A DNA stretch of 64,000 nucleotides from an uncultured Flavobacteriaceae bacterium (GCA_947494325.1 CANLUS010000002.1:124001-188000); one strand, 5' to 3'; shown: positions 53,466 to 61,455, numbered from the stretch's first letter. Translations and numbers: made by a program. The notes: a model not told the origin generated them from the sequence alone.

Positions 53466-54311
53466 ATGAAAATAATAAGAATATTAGCACTCATAATTCC
53501 AACGTTGGTTTGGTCTCAAGAGGATTTACTATCCGAAATTGACACCGTACAACCAAATACTTATAAAAGTGCGGCCTTTAAAGGACTCAAAATAGTCAAT
53601 TTCGAATCGACAAAAATGGTTTCTAAAAAAGAACTCTATTTTGTTGTGTCTCATCGTTTCGGATCTGTTGAAACCGGGTTTAAAGATTTTTTCGGATTAG
53701 ATCAAGCCGTAACAAGACTTAATTTAATCTATGGAATTTCTGACTGGATGAATGTTGGTTTTTCTCGAAGCTCTTTTCAAAAAATATATGAATCTTCATT
53801 GAAAGTAAGACTATTAAGAGAAAAAGAGGATGGTTTTCCATTTACCGTTGTAAGCTCGAGTAATATTTTAATCAATACGGCTTTGGATGATCAATTATTG
53901 CCTAGATTAAAATTTAAAAACAGATTAGGGTATACATCACAATTACTAATATCAAAAAAGTTCAATAAGAATTTTTCTTTGCAACTCATGCCAACTTTTT
54001 TTCATGATAATTATGTTGCAATAGATGCACAAGAAAACTCACAGTATGTCATTGGCTTTGGTGGACGGCATAAATTGACCAAAAGATGGTCACTTAATTT
54101 AGACTACGGACTACATTTGAACAGAGCAGATAATTCGCCATTTAATAATCCTTTTTCTATCGGTTTCGACCTTGAAACTGGAGGGCATGTTTTTCAATTA
54201 CACTTTACAAATGCGCAACCTATGAATACGAATGGTTTTTTAGGTCAAGGTACGGGTGACTGGGGTAGTGGTGATGTTTTCTTTGGCTTCAATCTCTCAA
54301 GAGTATTTTAA
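53466..54311 (+). CDS. DUF5777-like outer-membrane beta-barrel protein (first copy)
   Basis: 281 residues with a signal peptide (MKIIRILALIIPTLVWSQ). About ten to twelve amphipathic strands alternate with turns (ELYFVVSHRFGSV, RLNLIYGISDWMNVGFSRSS, FSLQLMPTFFHDN, WSLNLDYGLHLNR), and the last residue is Phe after FFGFNLSRVF, the BAM signal of outer-membrane barrels. The pattern matches DUF5777. The paralogue at 57015 has the same layout. Likely a porin-like or scaffold barrel for the electron carriers encoded beside it. Confidence 0.83.
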   Translation: MKIIRILALIIPTLVWSQEDLLSEIDTVQPNTYKSAAFKGLKIVNFESTKMVSKKELYFVVSHRFGSVETGFKDFFGLDQAVTRLNLIYGISDWMNVGFSRSSFQKIYESSLKVRLLREKEDGFPFTVVSSSNILINTALDDQLLPRLKFKNRLGYTSQLLISKKFNKNFSLQLMPTFFHDNYVAIDAQENSQYVIGFGGRHKLTKRWSLNLDYGLHLNRADNSPFNNPFSIGFDLETGGHVFQLHFTNAQPMNTNGFLGQGTGDWGSGDVFFGFNLSRVF

Positions 54312-54323
54312 AATAATATAGTT

Positions 54324-54584
54324 ATGATTAAAACGGGTATTGCTAGAATTTATGTTCAAGGAAGTTTCTGTATTGACTGTGGATCTTCTATAAAGAATGA
54401 ATTACTTAAAATTGAAGACCTATCTAATGTCTATTTAAAACCGGAAAAATCCTTGATCGTTTTCAATTTTGTGAAAGCCAATGAAATTTCAAAAGCTATG
54501 AATCTATTAACATCTCTTGGATTACCTCCAAAGGGTGATAGATTAAAAAATATAAACGCTTTAAAAGGGCTATGCATATGTTAG
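54324..54584 (+). CDS. small HMA-like CxxC protein
   Basis: 86 residues, no signal peptide. It resembles a heavy-metal-associated (ferredoxin-like) domain: IARIYVQGSFCIDCGSSIKNELLKIEDLSNVYLKPEKSLIVFNF with CxxC at about 17-20. It ends in a second pair, CIC. The family Gly-Met before the first Cys is replaced by GSF. Copper or another soft metal would be the expected ligand. It is 12 bp after the beta-barrel gene, last of the first set. It could be a metallochaperone; certainty is moderate because of divergence. Confidence 0.7.
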   Translation: MIKTGIARIYVQGSFCIDCGSSIKNELLKIEDLSNVYLKPEKSLIVFNFVKANEISKAMNLLTSLGLPPKGDRLKNINALKGLCIC

Positions 54585-54642
54585 TTTTTCACCTAAACAT
54601 TATCGCATATAATGGTATCCATAAAATGATTCCTTTTTAAAG

Positions 54643-54677
54643 ACGATTTTTCCCTTTCACCAAGGTTTTGTGGGTAA
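54643..54677 (+). promoter_or_regulatory. shared upstream motif, copy B (candidate operator)
   Basis: ACGA, TTTTTCCCTTTCACCA, two bases, GTTTTG, two bases, GGTAA. Copy A at 51943-51979 shows the same core at equal spacing (TTCCCTTTCACCA identical). It stands 56 bp before the ATG at 54733, almost the same distance as copy A, and again no TAnnTTTG follows. Confidence 0.55.
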
Positions 54678-54732
54678 GACTTGAAGATCCACACTTCCTT
54701 TGCTCAATAATAATTTAATAAAACTTTAAACC

Positions 54733-55911
54733 ATGAAAAAAATATTTTTATTCTTACTATTAACTTTTTTAATAAGCGCATGTAGCAGTGATGACAGTAC
54801 TGATTTTATTCCTGAGACTCCTGAAGCGGAAAATTTAGTAAAGCTTCGTACTGATGCCACTTTTGGTAGTGTATTGACAGATTCGGAAGGCTTTACCTTA
54901 TATTTTTTCGCTCCAGATAGCAAGGGAGATGCTAATTGCTTGGGCAATTGCGCTAATGCTTGGCCAACTTTTTTTGAGGCATCATTGACCATAGATGATG
55001 GCCTAGACTTGAATGATTTTGCAACAATAACAAGGTCAGATGGTGCTCAGCAAACAACGTACAAAGGATGGCCGTTATATCGTTTTTCGAATGACGCTTC
55101 AGCGGGTCAAGTAAATGGAGACGGTAGTGGAGGTGTTTGGTTTGTTGCTAAACCTGATTATTCATTAATGCTTGTGAGGGCGCAACTGATTGGTAGAAAC
55201 GTTGATGGTGTTGAAACCAACTTAAACAGTGCTTTTGAGAGCGGTGATGAAGATACCTTTTATCTTGTTGACAATCGAGGCAATACTTTATATAGCTTCA
55301 TAAATGACACTGCTGGGAAGAATAATTTTACGGCTGACGACTTTTCTAATAATAGTGTTTGGCCAATATTTAATGTAGATGTACAAAATATTCCGAGCAC
55401 ACTGAATATGGTTGATTTTGGATCAATTGATGTATTTGGACGAGCCCAGATCACTTATAAAGGATGGCCACTATACACTTTTGGGCAAGACGAAAATAGA
55501 GGTGATAACTTTGGTGTTGGATTTCCACAAGCCGGAGTTTGGCCAACAGTGAATAATGATACAGATCCTGCACCTGAGGAAGAAACCAATGTAAAAGAAT
55601 TTAATGTGACCAATCAAGGGGCTTCTGCATATATTTTTAATGGAGAAGGGTTAGAAAACGTTTCAAATCCAGACATCACTTTAAAAAGAGGCGAAACGTA
55701 TGAATTCAATATAGAAAGTCCCGGGCATCCCTTCATAATTAAATCGGTACAGAGTACAGGAACAGGCAATGGGTTTAATACTGGCGTTACCAATAATGGA
55801 GTTGCAAGCGGTAAAGTAATATTTGTAGTTCCTAGTGATGCACCAGACACCTTATTTTATAATTGTGAGTTCCATGGATCAATGACAGGTACTTTCAATA
55901 TAGTTGATTAG
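54733..55911 (+). CDS. lipoprotein: two COG4315 repeats fused to a cupredoxin domain
   Basis: 392 residues; lipobox LISACSSD (Cys 17). Two COG4315 secreted repeats follow (about 44-140 and 173-275), each with a LYxF strand and the TYKGWPLY motif (109-116 and 241-248); the first also has CLGNCANAWP. The C-terminal domain (287-392) is cupredoxin-like: His in GHPF (332), then NCEFHGSMTG with Cys 378, His 381 and Met 384, a type 1 copper ligand set. Hence an anchored electron or copper carrier. First gene of the second redox set. Confidence 0.87.
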   Translation: MKKIFLFLLLTFLISACSSDDSTDFIPETPEAENLVKLRTDATFGSVLTDSEGFTLYFFAPDSKGDANCLGNCANAWPTFFEASLTIDDGLDLNDFATITRSDGAQQTTYKGWPLYRFSNDASAGQVNGDGSGGVWFVAKPDYSLMLVRAQLIGRNVDGVETNLNSAFESGDEDTFYLVDNRGNTLYSFINDTAGKNNFTADDFSNNSVWPIFNVDVQNIPSTLNMVDFGSIDVFGRAQITYKGWPLYTFGQDENRGDNFGVGFPQAGVWPTVNNDTDPAPEEETNVKEFNVTNQGASAYIFNGEGLENVSNPDITLKRGETYEFNIESPGHPFIIKSVQSTGTGNGFNTGVTNNGVASGKVIFVVPSDAPDTLFYNCEFHGSMTGTFNIVD

Positions 55912-56036
55912 TTAGTTTAGGTTGTTATTTTTGTTAATGTAATCCCCAGAAATTAATATGTTCTGGGGATTTAACATCAAAATTTTACGATCTGTTTTAT
56001 TCATTTCATAAAAGACTATTTTTAACGAATATTAAC

Positions 56037-56044
56037 TATTTTTG
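56037..56044 (+). promoter_or_regulatory. candidate -7 element of the second OB-fold gene
   Basis: TATTTTTG ends 11 nt before the ATG at 56056. No -33 TTTG at the right distance. If active, OB-fold, YceI and the barrel could be transcribed apart from the cupredoxin lipoprotein, which ends 144 bp upstream. Confidence 0.4.
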
Positions 56045-56055
56045 GTTTGTGTAAA

Positions 56056-56487
56056 ATGAAACGTAAAATTCTCATCAGTTCTTTAGTACTTGTTGTTTTG
56101 ACACTCGCCTTATATACATTCATAAACTTGAAGGATGATACAAAGGAAGATGTCATGAAAGCTGAACCAAAATTTTATGTAAATGCAGCACACTTAGCAC
56201 AAAGTTTTAATCAAGAAAAGAATCTCATAGATTCGATTTTTGTAGAAGATATTATTGGTGTTGAAGGTGTTGTCACCGAAATAAGCACCTTAAATAACAA
56301 ACAAACGATTTTCCTTGCCGATGGTAATGGAGGAGAAGCATCAGTATTATGCGATATGCAAGACAACCAAATAAATAGAATCAATACCTTGAAATTAGGA
56401 GATACAATTCGTGTGAAAGGCGTATTTAAAGGTTTTCTAAAAGACATTATTCTATTGAACTGTATAATCACCAATCAAAATGAGTAG
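56056..56487 (+). CDS. anchored OB-fold protein (second copy)
   Basis: 143 residues from the ATG at 56056 (a TTG three codons earlier is in frame). N-terminal membrane anchor (about 5-24), linker, then the OB-fold (about 65-140; EDIIGVEGVVTEISTLNNKQTIFL, ILLNCIITN). Same family and layout as the protein at 52974. It overlaps the following YceI gene by 8 bp. In this set OB-fold precedes YceI, the reverse of the first set. tRNA_anti-like, function unknown. Confidence 0.82.
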   Translation: MKRKILISSLVLVVLTLALYTFINLKDDTKEDVMKAEPKFYVNAAHLAQSFNQEKNLIDSIFVEDIIGVEGVVTEISTLNNKQTIFLADGNGGEASVLCDMQDNQINRINTLKLGDTIRVKGVFKGFLKDIILLNCIITNQNE

Positions 56488-57025
56488 ATTCATTTTTGTA
56501 CTGTTATTTTTTACGTTGCATACGCAATCGTTAAAAGATGATCGAATCATTGCGAGACAAGGACAAGTCTCTTTTTTCTCGTACACGTCTGTAGAGAATA
56601 TAAAGGCAGAGAATAATCAGGTCTTGAGCATCGTTGATCTTGATAATGGCACTATTGCGGTAAGCATGCTCATGAATTCATTTGTTTTTGAAAAAGCTTT
56701 GATGAAAGAGCATTTTAATGAAAGTTATATCGAATCAGATGTGTATCCTAAGGCAACTTTCGAAGGGAAAATAATTGATTTTGATCGTTCAGTTAATGGA
56801 GTGCAAACGAAAATTATAAAAGGTACTTTTACCATGCATGGCGTATCAAAAGAATTAGAACTAAAAACCAAAATAGAACGCAGTGGAAAAAAATACATTT
56901 TTTCTGGAACGTTTGAAGCTTTGGTAAAACATTATAAGATAAAAATTCCGCCATTATTAGCTGGAAATATAGCAGATAGTATCTCTGTAAATTTTAGATT
57001 CGAATATGGACCTTATGAAAATTAA
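56480..57025 (+). CDS. YceI-family protein (second copy)
   Basis: 181 residues with a short signal peptide (MSRFIFVLLFFTLHTQS). YceI-type strands: GQVSFFSYTSVENIKAENNQVLSIVDLDNGTIAVSMLM, then EHFNESYIESDVYPKATFEGKI (about 75-96) and GTFTMHGVSKELELKTKI. It presumably binds an isoprenoid such as a quinone. It overlaps the OB-fold gene (8 bp) and the barrel gene (11 bp), indicating tight cotranslation. Confidence 0.92.
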   Translation: MSRFIFVLLFFTLHTQSLKDDRIIARQGQVSFFSYTSVENIKAENNQVLSIVDLDNGTIAVSMLMNSFVFEKALMKEHFNESYIESDVYPKATFEGKIIDFDRSVNGVQTKIIKGTFTMHGVSKELELKTKIERSGKKYIFSGTFEALVKHYKIKIPPLLAGNIADSISVNFRFEYGPYEN

Positions 57026-57932
57026 AAAGAGCATATCAATAGTCTTTTTGTTGCTTATGTGCAACTTTATGTCTCATAGTCAAAGTGATTTATTAGATAT
57101 TTTGGACAGTGAACATAAGGATACTTTAAAGTATACATCTGCCACTTTTAAAATGACACGAATAGCTATTGGCCATTCTTCTGAAACTAGAAAAAAAGGA
57201 ATTCTAGAGGTTTTTGTTGCCAATCGTTTTTGGAATACCCCTGCAGAAAAATCACAGAGTTTCTTGGCGGATAAAATGAGTTCACGTATCGCCTTAGAAT
57301 ATGCGATCTCAGATCGTTTATCTATGGGTTTTGGAGGCACGACCTTTGACGGGCTTTTCGATGGATATATTAAATATAAATTACTACGACAACGTGCTGA
57401 TGAAAATGGAAGTCCATTGAGTATCACATTATTGCAGAATGTCAGTCATAATAGCAATTCATTTGCTAGTATTTATGGAGAAAGTAATGTTCCATCCGAA
57501 AATAGACAATCATTTACTTCGCAACTCTTAGTTTCTAGAAAGTTCTCTTCGAAATTTTCTCTTCAAATAGCACCGACTTTGGTGCATCGAGGAATTGTAC
57601 TTTCGAACGAAGATCCTCAAAATCATCTTGCCATCGGATTCGGCGCAAGGTATAAGTTGGGGCATCATTTATCGCTAGTCTCAGAATACTACTACAATAC
57701 GAATAAGATCAAGTCTTTTGATACTTACAATCCGTTTGTAATAGGAGTTAATTGGGAGCAAGGTGATGTTATGTTGCAATTTATGCTGACGAATGCGGTT
57801 AATATGGTGGAGGATGCGTTTATAACAGGTACAAGAAATAATTTCAATTTTCGAAATCCTAATCTTAATTTCGGATTTAATGCTACCTATGTAATACATT
57901 TTAAGCGCGGTCTAAAAAAGAAAAAAAACTAG
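57015..57932 (+). CDS. DUF5777-like outer-membrane beta-barrel protein (second copy)
   Basis: 305 residues from the ATG at 57015, which begins a signal peptide (MKIKKSISIVFLLLM, ending SHSQ). Strand pattern as in the first copy: ILEVFVANRFWN, RIALEYAISDRLSMGFGGTTFDG, FSLQIAPTLVHRG, LSLVSEYYYNTNK, and FGFNATYVIHF near the end followed by a short basic tail (RGLKKKKN), so the terminal aromatic is not the last residue. It is the last gene of the second set and is followed by the tRNA genes on the opposite strand. Confidence 0.83.
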   Translation: MKIKKSISIVFLLLMCNFMSHSQSDLLDILDSEHKDTLKYTSATFKMTRIAIGHSSETRKKGILEVFVANRFWNTPAEKSQSFLADKMSSRIALEYAISDRLSMGFGGTTFDGLFDGYIKYKLLRQRADENGSPLSITLLQNVSHNSNSFASIYGESNVPSENRQSFTSQLLVSRKFSSKFSLQIAPTLVHRGIVLSNEDPQNHLAIGFGARYKLGHHLSLVSEYYYNTNKIKSFDTYNPFVIGVNWEQGDVMLQFMLTNAVNMVEDAFITGTRNNFNFRNPNLNFGFNATYVIHFKRGLKKKKN

Positions 57933-57936
57933 AACG

Positions 57937-57955
57937 CTTCTCTTTTAAAAAGAAG
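57937..57955. terminator. possible hairpin between barrel gene and tRNA-Leu
   Basis: CTTCT (57937-57941) pairs with AGAAG (57951-57955), with TTTT/AAAA extending inside. Short and AT-rich, hence low confidence; the position fits the end of both convergent transcripts. Confidence 0.35.
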
Positions 57956-58040
57956 TGCGCACGAGAAGATTCGAACTTCCACATCCTAAACGGATACTAG
58001 CCCCTCAAGCTAGCGCGTCTACCAATTCCGCCACGTGCGC
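57956..58040 (-). tRNA. tRNA-Leu (GAG)
   Basis: Minus-strand cloverleaf of 85 nt including the discriminator. The acceptor stem GCGCACG/CGTGCGC closes; D arm GGCGGAATTGGTAGACGC; anticodon stem CTAGC/GCTAG with loop TTGAGGG, giving anticodon GAG; long variable arm with TATCC/GGATG; T arm with GTTCGAATC. The long arm and anticodon specify leucine (CUC/CUU). CCA is not encoded. It is 62 nt downstream of tRNA-Lys on the same strand. Confidence 0.95.
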
Positions 58041-58063
58041 ATTAAGAAATGTCTCAAAACTAA

Positions 58064-58091
58064 AAAAGTTAAGCCAAAATGCTTAACTTTT
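58064..58091 (-). terminator. hairpin between tRNA-Lys and tRNA-Leu
   Basis: AAAAGTTAAGC (58064-58074) pairs with GCTTAACTTTT (58081-58091) around a 6-nt loop; read on the minus strand it is followed by TTTTTTA. It should end the tRNA-Lys transcript. TAGTTTTG (58062-58055, minus) overlaps its exit and may be the tRNA-Leu -7 element. Confidence 0.6.
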
Positions 58092-58102
58092 AATAGTGAA
58101 AG

Positions 58103-58175
58103 TGACCTGGCTGGGGCTCGAACCCAGGACCCTCTCCTTAAAAGGGAGATGCTCTACCAACTGAGCTACCAGGTC
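58103..58175 (-). tRNA. tRNA-Lys (TTT)
   Basis: Minus-strand cloverleaf of 73 nt: acceptor GACCTGG/CCAGGTC, D arm TAGCTCAGTTGGTAGAGC, anticodon stem TCTCC/GGAGA with loop CTTTTAA (anticodon TTT), T arm GGGTTCGAGCCC, discriminator A. CCA is not encoded. A full consensus promoter lies 17 nt upstream. Confidence 0.97.
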
Positions 58176-58191
58176 AATCAAATTTCGGATG

Positions 58192-58221
58192 CAAATATAC
58201 TATCTAATATTAATAAACCAA
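58192..58221 (-). promoter_or_regulatory. promoter of tRNA-Lys
   Basis: Minus strand: TTG (58221-58219), 19 nt, TATATTTG (58199-58192), the Bacteroidota consensus, ending 16 nt before the mature 5' end of the tRNA. Confidence 0.75.
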
Positions 58222-58287
58222 GCTATTTTTTAATATTTTTTATTCGATATTTGCAGAAGTTTTTATCATGCTAAAAATCAGTTTTTT

Positions 58288-58800
58288 ATGGAGATCATTT
58301 TATTAGGATATATGGGAAGTGGAAAGTCGACAATTGCAAGACAGTTATCGCAAAAATTGAACCTAGAAATGATCGATTTAGATGATTATATAGCTACTAA
58401 AGAGCAAAATACAATTTCATCAATTTTTAAAAATAAAGGAGAAATCTATTTTCGAAAATTAGAAATCAAAGCCTTGAACGAAATACTAACAACCAAAAAG
58501 AATTACGTATTGGCTCTTGGTGGTGGCACTCCTTGTTATGCAAATAATATGGAAGCTATTAGTACGCATGGTATTTCAATCTATTTAAAAGGTTCTATCC
58601 AAACATTAAGAGATCGCTTGATCTTAGAAAAGGAGCACAGACCCTTGATTAAGGACCTTGAAGATCATCAATTAATAGAATTTATAGCAAAGCATCTATT
58701 TGAGCGTAATCCTTTTTACGAAAAGGCTACACATACCATAAAGATAGATGAGAAAGATAGTCAGGCAATTATAGATGAGATTACATCAAATATGCTGTAG
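58288..58800 (+). CDS. aroK: shikimate kinase
   Basis: 170 residues. P-loop LLGYMGSGKSTIA (about 5-17), substrate Asp in MIDLDDYIA, GEIYFRKLE (Arg), and LALGGGTPCY (about 75-84); the lid region HRPLI carries the catalytic Arg. It phosphorylates shikimate toward aromatic amino acids. No other aro genes are here. Its 3' end overlaps the convergent phosphoribosyltransferase gene by 20 bp. Confidence 0.95.
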   Translation: MEIILLGYMGSGKSTIARQLSQKLNLEMIDLDDYIATKEQNTISSIFKNKGEIYFRKLEIKALNEILTTKKNYVLALGGGTPCYANNMEAISTHGISIYLKGSIQTLRDRLILEKEHRPLIKDLEDHQLIEFIAKHLFERNPFYEKATHTIKIDEKDSQAIIDEITSNML

Positions 58801-59278
58801 CTTCCTTTTTATTGAATTCTACACTAATATGCTCTTGTAATGAAGTAGATAGGCTCAGTCCCTTAAAATCGGCCTTAATAGGGTATTTTTTATGATTTCT
58901 ATTCACTAAAACAGCAGTTTTAAACTGTTTTAATGGAACGTCTAAAAAGTGCTTTACAGCATACATCAAGGTGGTTCCAGAGTTCAATACGTCGTCAACC
59001 AACACCAATGACTTATTCTTATAATCCGCAACCGTTAACGAGGTGGAAATTTCATTTCTTGGTTTTTGCTTATCCAATTTCACTTCACAAAGTGTCCATG
59101 TTAGGTCAGAAATTTCATCGAGAACTTCTTTAATTTTCTTTGCAAGAATGAAACCATTGGTAGTAATGCCAGCGAGAATAACTTCCTTATTTGAGGCGTT
59201 ATTTTCATATATCTGATATGCAATTCTCCTAATTTTAAACTGAATCTCCTTATTAGTTAGAATAACTGATTTATTCAT
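58781..59278 (-). CDS. type I phosphoribosyltransferase-domain protein
   Basis: 165 residues from the ATG at 59278; an ATG at 59299 adds seven residues. The PRPP signature is LVLVDDVLNSGTTLMYA (about 92-108). The overall shape (LTNKEIQFKIRRIAYQIYEN at the start) resembles PyrR or hypoxanthine-type enzymes, but substrate residues cannot be assigned. It overlaps the convergent aroK by 20 bp and is preceded by the S4 protein gene on the same strand 36 bp away. Confidence 0.88.
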   Translation of the reverse strand: MNKSVILTNKEIQFKIRRIAYQIYENNASNKEVILAGITTNGFILAKKIKEVLDEISDLTWTLCEVKLDKQKPRNEISTSLTVADYKNKSLVLVDDVLNSGTTLMYAVKHFLDVPLKQFKTAVLVNRNHKKYPIKADFKGLSLSTSLQEHISVEFNKKEATAYLM

Positions 59279-59314
59279 GCGTATGCTTTTAGTACTCAAA
59301 GATAAAAATAATGC

Positions 59315-59683
59315 TCAATCTAAATCGGTATAATCTTCTAAATCACGTCGATCTTTTTTCGTCGGTCGTCCAATACCTTTCTTTCTATAATAATCTTTCG
59401 AATAATTAAGTAAATCTTGATGTTCGAAGGCCTCTTTGGATGTGGTATCTTTTCGATACAAATCGACTAATTTAGCTCCAACACGGCTCTTTGGAATGTC
59501 TAAGACTTCTAGTTGTAGGTTGATTTGGTTTTTGCGAACTGTAATCTTCTCTCCAATGTATACTTCTTTAGCCGGCTTTACATTGACATCCCTGATTTTT
59601 ATATGCCCCTTTTTACAGGCTTCAGTTGCAATATTTCTCGTTTTATAATAACGAGTACACCAAAGAAATTTATCTATTCGCAT
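59315..59683 (-). CDS. S4-domain RNA-binding protein (Hsp15-like)
   Basis: 122 residues from the ATG at 59683 (a second ATG at 59704 gives a less typical start). The S4 domain is at the N-terminus: RIDKFLWCTRYYKTRNIATEACKKGHIKIRDVNVKPA (about 2-38), typical of Hsp15/HslR. The C-terminal tail is basic then acidic (GIGRPTKKDRRDLEDY). Hsp15 returns stalled nascent chain-50S complexes to use; the homology is good but the function here is inferred. Confidence 0.93.
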   Translation of the reverse strand: MRIDKFLWCTRYYKTRNIATEACKKGHIKIRDVNVKPAKEVYIGEKITVRKNQINLQLEVLDIPKSRVGAKLVDLYRKDTTSKEAFEHQDLLNYSKDYYRKKGIGRPTKKDRRDLEDYTDLD

Positions 59684-59716
59684 TACTCCAATTTTTGGAT
59701 CCAAATATAACTAAAA

Positions 59717-59739
59717 ATCGCCCGAACAAAGCAGGCGAT
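59717..59739 (-). terminator. terminator of the S41 protease gene
   Basis: Minus strand ATCGCC (59739-59734) pairs with GGCGAT (59722-59717), followed by TTTTTAG. It lies 25 bp after the stop codon of the S41 gene. Confidence 0.65.
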
Positions 59740-59763
59740 CTATATCATGTGTTGTGAAGTTCC

Positions 59764-61239
59764 CTATTTTTTATTGTCATTAGGAAAAATATACATTTCT
59801 TGTGAAAACTTTCTCACAGGAATCTTACCGATTGTTTGAACTTTCACGGTTGGACTAGAAGATTTTGTGACGCTTCCCGTAATTGAGTTAATTGCGGCTT
59901 GTAATAATGCTTCATTTTCATCACCAAAAGGTAAAATATTAGCGGTGAAATCTATTTCGTTCACTTCAATATTTGGTTCAAATCCATTCGTGTAATCACT
60001 TTGATCTAAGCTATTAAATATTTGAAATACAATTGGTTGCATTCCAACAGTGTGACTATTGGTTCTACCATCTAAATCCGTATAAATTTGACTACTATTC
60101 GTTGCTGGAGCGTCGACAACAGTTATAGATCCTTCATTCTTTCCTACTGTCGTGGTTCCTACAAGAATGACATCAAGAGAGGGGCGAAGTCCATTAATAA
60201 TCATTTCACTCGCAGAGGCAGTTCTGTCGGAAGTTAAGACATATACTCTCGATAAATTTGACAGTCGACTAATACTAAAGTTCCCTTCAGATTCACTTGT
60301 TTCTTTATTAAATAGAACGGCAGTGTCATAAAAAGGAAAAATTATACCGTTTTGATCATTGCGTTTCTCGTTATAAGTAAGTTTAGCGAAATCTGAGCCA
60401 TCGGCCTGAGTTCCGTCAATCATACTGGCCAAATAGGCGGAGGTTAATACAGATCCACCTCCGTTATAACGTAAATCTAACACTAACTCATCAATATTCT
60501 CATTTCGAAAAGTATCAAATACATCATTTAGCTCCTGGTGAAAAGTTCGTCGAAATCCATTGTAAACCAAATAACCTATTTTGGCACCACCAGTTTCAAT
60601 AACAGAAGAATAGTGCACAGGATTTTCGGTAACTTCAACTGCCGTTAATGACACTTCATCTCCCTTTGGTGTCAAAGATCCAGATTCAAAGGTTGCAACA
60701 CCTATTGAAATTGAAGTTTCTGTAAAAATCTTATTTATTTCAGAAAAATTAGTCGTCGTTAAAACTGATCCATTTATTTTATAAATTAAATCTCCTCGTT
60801 CGATGCCAGCATTAGCGGCAGGAGACCCAGGAACAACATAGGCAACAAAAATCACTACATCATCGCTCCCTGCGCTTACACGTACTGATGTTCGTGGAAT
60901 TTCTATACCAAAAGAAACGGAAACACCTCTAAATGCATTTAATTGCGCCTCTACATCTGGGATATACCATGAAAAGTCATCTAAAGATTGATTTTTTAAA
61001 CTCTCAAACAAGTCTTCGGGGTCACTAAATCCTCTTAAAAAATTAAAATAATCGTTTTCATTATCATCTTTAGTATCTGCTAAATTTGGCACATCAGACT
61101 GCCAAAAGTACCAGTGATTCATTGATTTCCAGATAAAATCTTGTATTTCAATATCTTGTGGTGTAGATACGTCATCATCAATACAGCTAACGGTTAATAG
61201 AGAGAAGGTAAAAAAAACTGATAAAATGATTTTTCTCAT
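59764..61239 (-). CDS. S41-family (C-terminal processing) protease lipoprotein
   Basis: 491 residues; lipobox LLTVSCIDDD (Cys 19). N-terminal helical region (about 30-95), PDZ (about 105-205; VVPGSPAANAGIERGDLIYKINGS), and the S41 catalytic domain (about 215-420): DLRYNGGGSV, Ser/Lys dyad in TSDRTASASEM (Ser about 342) and GTTTVGKNEG (Lys about 367), spacing 25 as in Tsp. The C-terminus (about 440-491) is Lys/Ser rich. It degrades or processes envelope proteins, lipid-anchored. Single gene with its own terminator. Confidence 0.94.
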   Translation of the reverse strand: MRKIILSVFFTFSLLTVSCIDDDVSTPQDIEIQDFIWKSMNHWYFWQSDVPNLADTKDDNENDYFNFLRGFSDPEDLFESLKNQSLDDFSWYIPDVEAQLNAFRGVSVSFGIEIPRTSVRVSAGSDDVVIFVAYVVPGSPAANAGIERGDLIYKINGSVLTTTNFSEINKIFTETSISIGVATFESGSLTPKGDEVSLTAVEVTENPVHYSSVIETGGAKIGYLVYNGFRRTFHQELNDVFDTFRNENIDELVLDLRYNGGGSVLTSAYLASMIDGTQADGSDFAKLTYNEKRNDQNGIIFPFYDTAVLFNKETSESEGNFSISRLSNLSRVYVLTSDRTASASEMIINGLRPSLDVILVGTTTVGKNEGSITVVDAPATNSSQIYTDLDGRTNSHTVGMQPIVFQIFNSLDQSDYTNGFEPNIEVNEIDFTANILPFGDENEALLQAAINSITGSVTKSSSPTVKVQTIGKIPVRKFSQEMYIFPNDNKK

Positions 61240-61455
61240 AATAGATATTTATTTAAATATGTCGAAATTTATAAAAAATAATTACACAATGTAACAAAAC
61301 TGAGACATGCTCGTCGTAATGTTGTGATGCAGTAATAAAAGTATCAAAAACCAAACCAAACAATGAAAACGACATAAGTAAAATTTTGATTAAAAGAAAT
61401 CTAAAATTTCACTTATAAAAGTTTACATGTGGCCAAAGAAAATATAAAATATCAC

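Noticed and set aside
58035-58274. 79-codon ORF crossing the tRNA genes
   Set aside because: It reads through tRNA-Lys, whose cloverleaf and promoter are unmistakable; the protein sequence is the tRNA complement.
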